Shown here: in pieces, positions 1-5,560 of the stretch
Layout: the number at the start of each line of letters is the position of its first letter
Numbering within the stretch: position 1 is the first letter of the stretch
Assembly: GCA_003249275.1 (NCBI GenBank)
Contig: QKJO01000043.1
Location: 1 to 7,838 of the forward strand
Direction: 5' to 3'
Length of the DNA: 7,838 nucleotides
DNA from: Spirochaetaceae bacterium
GTDB taxonomy: Bacteria > Spirochaetota > Spirochaetia > Spirochaetales_E > Spirochaetaceae_B
Notes under the pieces: model-generated
The model's input: only the letters and a program-made list of their open reading frames with translations
Told to the model about the DNA's origin: nothing
The model's database searches: none
Translations under genes and position numbers: made by a program

Positions 1-34
1 CCTGCGTATGAAAAGCTATTAAGGAGACTATACA

Positions 35-643
35 ATGATCAGACGTCTGGAGGAAGAGGGTAAAGAGCAGAAATCAGAAGGCGAACAGGAAGCCCTTTCC
101 CAGAAAATGCTCAAAACCAGAACGATTCTCCTTTCCGGAGAGATCAATAAGGAATTGGCGGAAAAAGTGATCAAACAGCTCCTTCTGCTTGAAGCCGACA
201 GCGATGACCCCATCAAGGTTTTCATCGATTCTCCCGGAGGAGATGCGGATGCGGGATTCGCCATCTACGATATGATGCGGTTTATCAAACCCGATGTCTA
301 CACAGTGGGAATGGGTCTGGTCGCCAGTGCCGGTTCCATCATTCTTCTGGCTGCACCTGCTGACAAAAGAATTGCCCTTCCCAACTCCCACTATCTGATC
401 CATCAGCCCCTGAGCGGTATCCGTGGTGTGGCTACCGAAATCGAAATCCATGCCAACGAGCTGGAGAAGCTGAGAGTCAAGATCAACAAACTCATTTCCG
501 GAGAAACCGGTAAATCTGTTGAAAAGGTCAGTGTCGATACGGACCGCGACTTCTGGATGAATGCGGAAGAAGCCCTGGAGTATAACCTCGTCTCCAAAAT
601 CATTTCTACAAGAGAAGAACTGGAGAAGATCCAGAAATCCTGA
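35..643 (+). CDS. clpP: ClpP-family serine protease (stand-alone, atypical N-terminus)
   Basis: This is a proteolytic subunit of the Clp type. ClpP rings degrade proteins fed to them by AAA+ unfoldases in the cytoplasm. Over 202 aa it shows the fold landmarks in order: IDSPGGD at 64-70, the nucleophile region VASAGS with Ser98, PNSHYLIHQP with His123, and the DTDRD segment with Asp172, so the catalytic triad looks complete. ATG 35 follows AAGGAG at 21-26 with 8-nt spacing, which supports the start. The SD overlaps a TAA at 20-22 that could end an upstream gene. The first 27 or so residues are charged and lack the usual ClpP axial-loop pattern (GER.YDIYSRLL), while the body from about residue 28 is normal. 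No clpX or tig follows; a terminator closes the unit. It is probably a second ClpP paralogue. Family assignment is very sure, partner and substrates are unknown. Confidence 0.95.
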   Translation: MIRRLEEEGKEQKSEGEQEALSQKMLKTRTILLSGEINKELAEKVIKQLLLLEADSDDPIKVFIDSPGGDADAGFAIYDMMRFIKPDVYTVGMGLVASAGSIILLAAPADKRIALPNSHYLIHQPLSGIRGVATEIEIHANELEKLRVKINKLISGETGKSVEKVSVDTDRDFWMNAEEALEYNLVSKIISTREELEKIQKS

Positions 644-664
644 TTTCCAGAGAATCTGGAAAAG

Positions 665-690
665 AACCGGCTTGAAAGAGCCGGTTTTTT
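665..690 (+). terminator. Rho-independent terminator after clpP
   Basis: A perfect 8-bp stem AACCGGCT (665-672) / AGCCGGTT (679-686) with a 6-nt loop is followed by a run of T to 690. It lies 21 bp after the clpP stop, so it should end the clpP transcript. The next gene therefore needs its own promoter or read-through. Confidence 0.9.
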
Positions 691-701
691 GAATTCAGGG
701 A

Positions 702-736
702 GATGATCCCGGTGTTGATGATCCGGGAGGCTCCCG
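702..736 (+). promoter_or_regulatory. Self-complementary leader covering the SD of the EEP gene
   Basis: Two alternative hairpins can form just before ATG 737. In the first, TCCCGG (707-712) pairs with CCGGGA (723-728). In the second, CGGG (724-727) pairs with CCCG (733-736). Both bury the ribosome binding site GGGAGG (725-730). An imperfect direct repeat, GATGATCC(C)GG at 702-712 and 717-726, gives rise to the first hairpin. The pairing is visible in the sequence; a role in translation control is inference. I found no clear -35/-10 pair between the terminator and this gene. Confidence 0.4.
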
Positions 737-1762
737 ATGAGAACTCTATATCCCCTCATTCTGCTGCTCTTTTCTTCCTGTCTGATTCCCGAAGAAGAGA
801 TCTCAGACTCTCTGACCCTCATGACCTGGAACGTTCAGAATCTTTTTGATGCGGAATCCTCCGGTATCGAGTATGAGGAGTATGACCCGCTTCAGTCCGA
901 TTGGAACGAAGAGAAGATGAGAGCTAAAATGAGCAATCTTCAGGAGATCATCCTCTCTCTGGAACCGGAACTTCCCGATATCATCCTCCTGCAGGAAGTG
1001 GAGAACCGCAGGGTCCTCGACATCCTGAACAGGGAATATCTGGACGGATATTATACCTTTGCAGAAGCCTGGGGCGACGGAAGTTCGGCGATCTGCTGCG
1101 GCATCCTCTCCAGGCTGAAGCCTGATCAGGTTCATCTCCATTTTCCGGGAGAGTACGGCAAAACCGGGCTTCGTCCTCTTGTGGAAATTCACTTCTCAAC
1201 CGGGGGAGATCGCCTGATCCTCTTCAATAACCACTGGAAATCCAGATCCGGAGGACAGGGCGCAACAGAGCAGGCCCGGATCATGAGCGCTTCCGTCCTT
1301 GCCGCCCGGATCGGAGAATTAAGGCAGGAAGGACTGAGAAGCATTGTTGTTGCCGGAGATATGAACGGCTCCTGTGAGGATTTCAGAACCGGCGGCGCCC
1401 AGACTGCCCAGATCCCCGTTGAAGAGCTGACTGCCGTCCCCTGGAAAAACAGCCTTTATGTCAGTTCGGTTCCGGAGGATACGGCCATGGAGACTGAAAA
1501 AACAGTTCTATACTCCCCCTGGCATTCCATGGACAGCGCGGGAAGCTATTTCTTTCAGAACAGATGGATGAAACTGGATCAGCTGCTGCTGGACGGAGGT
1601 CTCTTTGACGGATCTGGTCTGGATTACAGAGAGAGTCAATGTCTCGTCAATCCGGCCATGTGTGATGAACAGGGCCATCCCATGGGTTGGGAAAGCTGGA
1701 GAGAAGAGGGGTATTCGGATCATTTTCCTCTGATTCTGATTCTGGAAACTGCAGAAAAATGA
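737..1762 (+). CDS. Endonuclease/exonuclease/phosphatase-family protein, probable lipoprotein
   Basis: This belongs to the DNase I-like EEP superfamily, whose members hydrolyse phosphodiester or phosphomonoester bonds with a divalent metal. Over 341 aa the motifs come in the expected order: TWNVQNLFD with Asn32, LLQEVEN with Glu87, NNHWKSR with His166, GDMN with Asp208 and Asn210, an Asp at 282 (KLDQLLL), and SDHFP with Asp328/His329. The active site therefore looks intact. The N-terminus has one Arg, a short hydrophobic stretch (4-12) and FSSC with Cys15, a relaxed lipobox of the kind tolerated in spirochaetes, so export and lipid anchoring are likely. The start is ATG 737 with GGGAGG six nucleotides upstream. 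It sits alone between the clpP terminator and the peptidase promoter. The motifs resemble nuclease members more than sphingomyelinases or inositol phosphatases, but the substrate cannot be fixed from sequence alone. Confidence 0.88.
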   Translation: MRTLYPLILLLFSSCLIPEEEISDSLTLMTWNVQNLFDAESSGIEYEEYDPLQSDWNEEKMRAKMSNLQEIILSLEPELPDIILLQEVENRRVLDILNREYLDGYYTFAEAWGDGSSAICCGILSRLKPDQVHLHFPGEYGKTGLRPLVEIHFSTGGDRLILFNNHWKSRSGGQGATEQARIMSASVLAARIGELRQEGLRSIVVAGDMNGSCEDFRTGGAQTAQIPVEELTAVPWKNSLYVSSVPEDTAMETEKTVLYSPWHSMDSAGSYFFQNRWMKLDQLLLDGGLFDGSGLDYRESQCLVNPAMCDEQGHPMGWESWREEGYSDHFPLILILETAEK

Positions 1763-1780
1763 AATAAAAGCCCGGCCTGG

Positions 1781-1826
1781 GACCATTCTGTTCTGGAAAT
1801 CCCGGTGAAAACCGCTGATAATGGTC
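1781..1826 (+). promoter_or_regulatory. Candidate promoter of the M29 peptidase gene, bracketed by an inverted repeat
   Basis: TGGAAA (1794-1799) and GATAAT (1817-1822, one mismatch to TATAAT) are 17 bp apart and would start transcription near 1829. Perfect 7-bp arms GACCATT (1781-1787) and AATGGTC (1820-1826) flank this promoter, the right arm overlapping the -10 box. Between them lies CGGT-GAAA-ACCG (1803-1814), a small GNRA-type hairpin. The -10 is good and the -35 weak. The arms could be a repressor site, which is inference. Confidence 0.4.
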
Positions 1827-1853
1827 GAATCGAACTGAATGGAGTTTTACTTT

Positions 1854-3071
1854 ATGATCAATTTCAAGAATTATTCCAGGGTCGTCCTGAAGAAAGGACT
1901 GAATCTTAAAAAAGGACAGAACCTGTTAATCGTCTGCAACGCCGGAAACTATAATATGGCCCGGTCTCTGGCTGAAGAAGCCTATGAGCTTGGTGCTGGT
2001 TTTGTAGAGATCTCGGTCAAAGATAATTATGTGACCAAAGCCCGTCTGGCCGCACAGGATGGTGAGGCCCTCGATTATGTTCCCCACTATATGATCAGCC
2101 AGGGCCATCAGATGCTCTCCGAGGACTGGGCCAGAATCAGGATTGACAGCGCCGAAGAGCAGGATGTTCTGGCGGATGCGGATTCGGCGAAACTGGGCCG
2201 CATGACAAAAGCTTCCAGAAAGGCCCTTAATTTTATCAGTACGTCGATGATGAACGGAGAACACCCCTGGTGCGTCATCTGCTCACCCGGACCGGAATGG
2301 GCCAGAAAGGTTCTGGGCGACAAGGCATCGGAGGAAGATCTCTGGGAGGTGCTGAAGCCGGTTCTCAGGCTGGATCGCGAAGATCCCTCAGAGGCCTGGG
2401 AAGAACATGGAAAAGCCCTCTGGGAGAGATGCAGACTTCTGAATGAAATGGCTCTCGACAGGATTCACTTTGAAGACGACGGGACGGACTTTACTCTGGG
2501 ACTGAACAGAACCAGCCGCTGGAACGGCGGTCCGTCGGCCCTTCCGGACGGGAGGATGGTGTTCAACAACCTTCCGACGGAAGAGGTTTTTACAACACCC
2601 GATTTCAGACGCTGCGACGGGACTGTCAGAACAACACGGGCCCTGAAGGTCCTTGAGTCTCCGGTGGAGGGTGCCTGGTTCCGGTTCGAAAAGGGATGTG
2701 TGGCCGATTTCGGGGCAGACAGGGGACGGGATGTTCTTGAGAAGTTCCTGAATATGGACGAGGGAGCGCGCTTTCTGGGCGAGGTTGCGCTGGTGGATGA
2801 GCACTCTCCCATCGCCGAAAGCGGACTCATCTTCGGATCCATCCTCTATGATGAAAATGCATCCTGCCATATCGCACTGGGTGCGGGTTACCCCTTCTGC
2901 CTCGAGCTGCCTCCGGGTACTTCAGGTGAGACGGCATTGAAAGAGGCGGGCTGTAATGTTTCTCTTGTTCATACGGATTTCATGATCGGATCAAAGACGA
3001 TGGATGTGACAGGTTATGACAGGGAAGGACGGAGCTTTCCGCTGATCAGAAAAGGTTCCTTCGTCATCTGA
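1854..3071 (+). CDS. M29-family metallo-aminopeptidase (AmpS/PepS-like)
   Basis: M29 enzymes are cytoplasmic, two-metal aminopeptidases that trim N-terminal residues from peptides. From ATG 1854 the protein has 405 aa, the usual family length. Likely metal ligands, numbered from this start: Glu244 in LPTEEVFT, Glu310 in FLGEVALV, Glu334 and His339 in the DENASCH stretch, and His373/Asp375 in VHTDFMIG. Their order and spacing fit the family and none is missing. A longer reading from ATG 1839 adds five residues, but that start has no SD, whereas 1854 has GGAG at 1841-1844 with 9-nt spacing and lies about 25 nt after the predicted transcript start, so I prefer 1854. There is no signal peptide. 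The gene probably has its own promoter and converges with rmuC. Family call very sure; peptide preference unknown. Confidence 0.95.
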   Translation: MINFKNYSRVVLKKGLNLKKGQNLLIVCNAGNYNMARSLAEEAYELGAGFVEISVKDNYVTKARLAAQDGEALDYVPHYMISQGHQMLSEDWARIRIDSAEEQDVLADADSAKLGRMTKASRKALNFISTSMMNGEHPWCVICSPGPEWARKVLGDKASEEDLWEVLKPVLRLDREDPSEAWEEHGKALWERCRLLNEMALDRIHFEDDGTDFTLGLNRTSRWNGGPSALPDGRMVFNNLPTEEVFTTPDFRRCDGTVRTTRALKVLESPVEGAWFRFEKGCVADFGADRGRDVLEKFLNMDEGARFLGEVALVDEHSPIAESGLIFGSILYDENASCHIALGAGYPFCLELPPGTSGETALKEAGCNVSLVHTDFMIGSKTMDVTGYDREGRSFPLIRKGSFVI

Positions 3072-3091
3072 CCTTTCTTATCCAGCCGGGA

Positions 3092-3919
3092 TCAGGAATC
3101 CTCGGAACCCAGATTCCGGATGTTCCTGTCCATTTCGGAGAGCCGGGTGTTTCCCTCCTCCCAGGCTTTCTGGAAGTTTTTCATATGCGTACCCGCCAGC
3201 TGGTACTGTTTGATGAACTGGTCGTAATCCTTCCGGATCTGGGAGATGAGGAGCATCATCTCTCTGCTTCTTGATGAAAAACTGAACCCCCTGAATCCGT
3301 AGGCGACGGTCTGGAGGTAGGCGAAGAGGGAGGAAGGGCCCACAGGCAGTATCCCCATGCCCAGGAGTTCCTCCTGCAGAGACGCAGACGAGGCGATAAA
3401 CACTCTGTAATAGATGCTTTCTGAGGGAATGTACATCAGGGCGAAGGGCATGGTGCCCTCTCTGGGCAGGATGTATTTGGACGCAATGGACGCCCCGTGA
3501 TTTGTAAAGATCTTTCTTACAGACCGGGGGATCTCCCCCTCCGGGGACTCCAGAAAACCCGTCAGCTGTTCCAGAGGGAATTTGGCATCCACTGCGACCT
3601 TGTAGCTGCCCATACGGATGACCGCATCCGCCCGCTGTCCCCCCGAAAAGGTATGCTGAAAGGAGTAGCTGTCCTGTGGAAGCCTGTTTTTGATCAGCTC
3701 TTCCAGAAGTGTCTCACCCAGTCCGCCTCTCAGCCTGGGTGTATGAAAGACACTGTTCATCTCCTCCACCTGTCTGGCGATCCTGTCCAGCTGTTCCAGC
3801 CTGCGTCCGAACTGGACCAGGCTGCCGTCTCCCGGTGTAGATTTACGCCGGATCAGCAGAAAGAGAAGGACGAGGCAGAGGGCAGCAAGGGCGAATATGA
3901 GCGCATATTCCATCATCAC
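3092..3919 (-). CDS. rmuC: RmuC-family protein, short membrane-anchored form
   Basis: RmuC proteins carry a restriction-endonuclease-like core and are linked to limiting DNA rearrangement at inverted repeats; the biochemistry is poorly known. Numbered from GTG 3919, residues 5-23 form a transmembrane helix followed by basic RRK. A short helical stretch (about 38-56) leads to the core: RGGLGETLLEEL (64-75), RADAVI (96-101, Asp98), VAVDAKFPL (108-116, Asp111/Lys113) and LMYIPSE (161-167). At 275 aa it is far shorter than E. coli RmuC (about 475 aa), mainly because the long coiled coil is cut down. The start is ambiguous: GTG 3919 overlaps the cobQ stop as GTGA, ATG 3916 as TGATG; AGGG (3928-3925) serves either, at 5 or 8 nt. 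It is therefore translated with or right after cobQ. I see no terminator downstream. Confidence 0.9.
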   Translation of the reverse strand: MMMEYALIFALAALCLVLLFLLIRRKSTPGDGSLVQFGRRLEQLDRIARQVEEMNSVFHTPRLRGGLGETLLEELIKNRLPQDSYSFQHTFSGGQRADAVIRMGSYKVAVDAKFPLEQLTGFLESPEGEIPRSVRKIFTNHGASIASKYILPREGTMPFALMYIPSESIYYRVFIASSASLQEELLGMGILPVGPSSLFAYLQTVAYGFRGFSFSSRSREMMLLISQIRKDYDQFIKQYQLAGTHMKNFQKAWEEGNTRLSEMDRNIRNLGSEDS

Positions 3920-5421
3920 TTTATCCCTATCAGTCTGTCCAGAACATCCATATCCACCGCCTTTTCGACGGCATCGGCGATCCGCTCGAACTCCTGTTCA
4001 CGGAGAATCTCCTCGCTTTCTCCGGGTTCCTCCGACTCCCATCCCAGGGACATGAGAAAAGCCCTCCGCAGGGTCAGGTTGTCGAAAATGCCGTGCATAT
4101 AAGACCCCCAGAACCGTCCGTCCGCAGAGACCGAGCCGTCTTTTGTTCCGTCTTCACGCATGTATAGAGGCAGTTCACCTTCCAGGCCCTTTGTAGTCCC
4201 CATGTGAATCTCATAACCGCGGCACTCCTGATTCTTCAGGTTTCTGAAGAATCCGCCGGTCCCCTCAAGACGCCCTGTTGTCTGTACCGTTGTCTTTTCC
4301 CGGGAGAAGACAGTTTCAACGGGCAGCAGGTTCAGACCGTCACAGCTGCCGCCGAAGGCTTCCACCGAATCGGGATCATGGATCTGCCGGCCCATCATCT
4401 GATAACCGCCGCAGATTCCGGCAACCGGGATCTTTCTTCCCGCCATCTCCCTGATTTTATCGAAGAGGCCGGTTTCTCTGAGCCAGTTCAGATCCTGGAT
4501 TGTTGTTTTCGTACCCGGGATCAGGATGGCTGCCGTATTCTCCTTCAGTTCGGACAGACGGCTGACGAAGTTCAGTCTGATTCCCTTTTCATTCAGAAAC
4601 GGATCGAAGTCGTCATAGTTGGACATGTGAGGGAGTTTGATCACCGACAGCAGCAGCCCTTCGCCTTCTCCGAAACTCCTGTGTCTGTCGATGAAGACCG
4701 AGTCTTCCTGAGCCAGATAGATATCCGGAATAAAGGGAATGACACCCAGGGTGGGAACGCCTCCGCAGCGTTCTTCCAGCATTTTCAGCCCGGGGGTGAG
4801 CAGATTGACATCCCCCCTGAATTTGTTGATCAGGAATCCTCTTATCCTTTCTCTGTCCTCATCGGCCAGAGCCAGTGTTCCGTAGAGGGAAGCAAAGACT
4901 CCCCCCCGGTCTATGTCTCCCGCCAGAAGTACGGGAGCGTCCAGATACCTCGCCACGGCCATGTTGACGATCTCATGCTCTCTCAGATTGATCTCAGCAG
5001 GACTGCCGGCTCCTTCGGCAATGACGATGTCGTTTTCATTCCTCAGCCGGTCCATGGCGCCGGTCACTTCAGTCCATAGATCCTTTTTGGCGAGGTAGTA
5101 GTCTGAAGCCGCCAGAGTCTTCCAGGGCTTTCCCATCAGGACCACCTGTGACCGGGAATTCCCTTCCGGTTTGAGGAGTACGGGGTTCATGTCTATGTGG
5201 GGTGGTCTTTTCGCGGCCTGTGCCTGGACCGCCTGGGCTCTGCCGATCTCGAAACCCTCGGGGGTGACGAAAGAGTTCAATGCCATGTTCTGTGATTTGA
5301 AAGGGGAGACTCTGTAACCTCTGCGGGTGTAGATTCTGCAGAATGCGGCGACCAGAATACTCTTGCCTGCATCCGAACAGGTTCCCTGGATCATGAGTGT
5401 TTTTGCCCGCGTGTTTTTCAT
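3916..5421 (-). CDS. cobQ: Cobyric acid synthase (adenosylcobyric acid synthase, glutamine-hydrolysing)
   Basis: CobQ/CbiP amidates four carboxylate side chains of adenosylcobyrinic acid a,c-diamide with glutamine and ATP, a late step of the cobalamin corrin pathway. Numbered from ATG 5421 (501 aa, normal length), the N-terminal synthetase domain begins with the P-loop-like GTCSDAGKS (13-21), followed by KSQNMALNSF (42-51), AEGAGSPAEINL (135-146) and DIDRGGVFASLYG (169-181). The C-terminal class I glutamine amidotransferase domain has GICGGYQMMG with nucleophile Cys337 and GSYMHGIFD with His443. Both half-reactions look intact. ATG 5421 has AGGAGG (5432-5427) at 5-nt spacing; an ATG at 5439 in frame lies upstream of that SD and is less likely. 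No other cob/cbi gene is in the window. It overlaps rmuC downstream. I found no cobalamin-riboswitch core in its short leader. Confidence 0.97.
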   Translation of the reverse strand: MKNTRAKTLMIQGTCSDAGKSILVAAFCRIYTRRGYRVSPFKSQNMALNSFVTPEGFEIGRAQAVQAQAAKRPPHIDMNPVLLKPEGNSRSQVVLMGKPWKTLAASDYYLAKKDLWTEVTGAMDRLRNENDIVIAEGAGSPAEINLREHEIVNMAVARYLDAPVLLAGDIDRGGVFASLYGTLALADEDRERIRGFLINKFRGDVNLLTPGLKMLEERCGGVPTLGVIPFIPDIYLAQEDSVFIDRHRSFGEGEGLLLSVIKLPHMSNYDDFDPFLNEKGIRLNFVSRLSELKENTAAILIPGTKTTIQDLNWLRETGLFDKIREMAGRKIPVAGICGGYQMMGRQIHDPDSVEAFGGSCDGLNLLPVETVFSREKTTVQTTGRLEGTGGFFRNLKNQECRGYEIHMGTTKGLEGELPLYMREDGTKDGSVSADGRFWGSYMHGIFDNLTLRRAFLMSLGWESEEPGESEEILREQEFERIADAVEKAVDMDVLDRLIGIK

Positions 5422-5439
5422 CCGATCCTCCTCCCTCAT

Positions 5440-5523
5440 TGAAGCCTAAATTACAAGGGTTTGCAACAGGAAACGAACCTCCGGGAGCCTCTCTTTTACG
5501 CCTCTCTCCCCGGCGGGGGATGA
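5440..5523 (-). promoter_or_regulatory. cobQ: cobQ side of the divergent intergenic region
   Basis: On the minus strand TGTAAT (5455-5450) matches the -10 consensus at five of six bases and would give a leader of about 20 nt before the cobQ SD. No convincing -35 stands 16-18 bp upstream, so the promoter is tentative. On the plus strand the stretch also holds a direct repeat GCCTCTCT (5487-5494 and 5500-5507, 13-bp period) and a small GC-rich hairpin TCCCC/GGGGA (5507-5520). Neither has a T-run, so neither is a terminator. Confidence 0.3.
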
Positions 5524-5560
5524 TAGACCTTTCCACCGATCCCCGTTATGATAGGGATCT
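5524..5560 (+). promoter_or_regulatory. argJ: Candidate argJ promoter with operator-like inverted repeat
   Basis: TAGACC (5524-5529) and TATGAT (5547-5552) are separated by 17 bp. Transcription would begin about at the argJ ATG (5561), so the message could be leaderless or nearly so. GGG at 5554-5556 is a poor, very close SD if the leader is longer. The perfect inverted repeat GATCCC (5538-5543) / GGGATC (5554-5559) encloses the -10 box, where a bound repressor would block the polymerase. It does not resemble the E. coli ArgR box. Confidence 0.4.

Noticed and set aside
1..22. Possible tail of an upstream plus-strand gene ending at TAA 20-22
   Set aside because: Only about seven codons are visible, which is too little to support a gene, although a TAA overlapping the clpP SD is a common operon layout.
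3072..3117. Shared terminator between the converging peptidase and rmuC genes
   Set aside because: The gap is 20 bp and has no hairpin with a T-run. GGAATC/GATTCC at 3095-3117 lies inside rmuC and has no T-tail.
3497..4102. A 201-codon plus-strand frame across rmuC and the cobQ 3' end
   Set aside because: It spans two real genes on the other strand and ends in Ser/Arg-rich sequence without a domain.
4204..5079. A 291-codon plus-strand frame inside cobQ
   Set aside because: cobQ on the minus strand has complete motifs throughout this region; the plus-strand frame shows no domain and is a codon-usage shadow.
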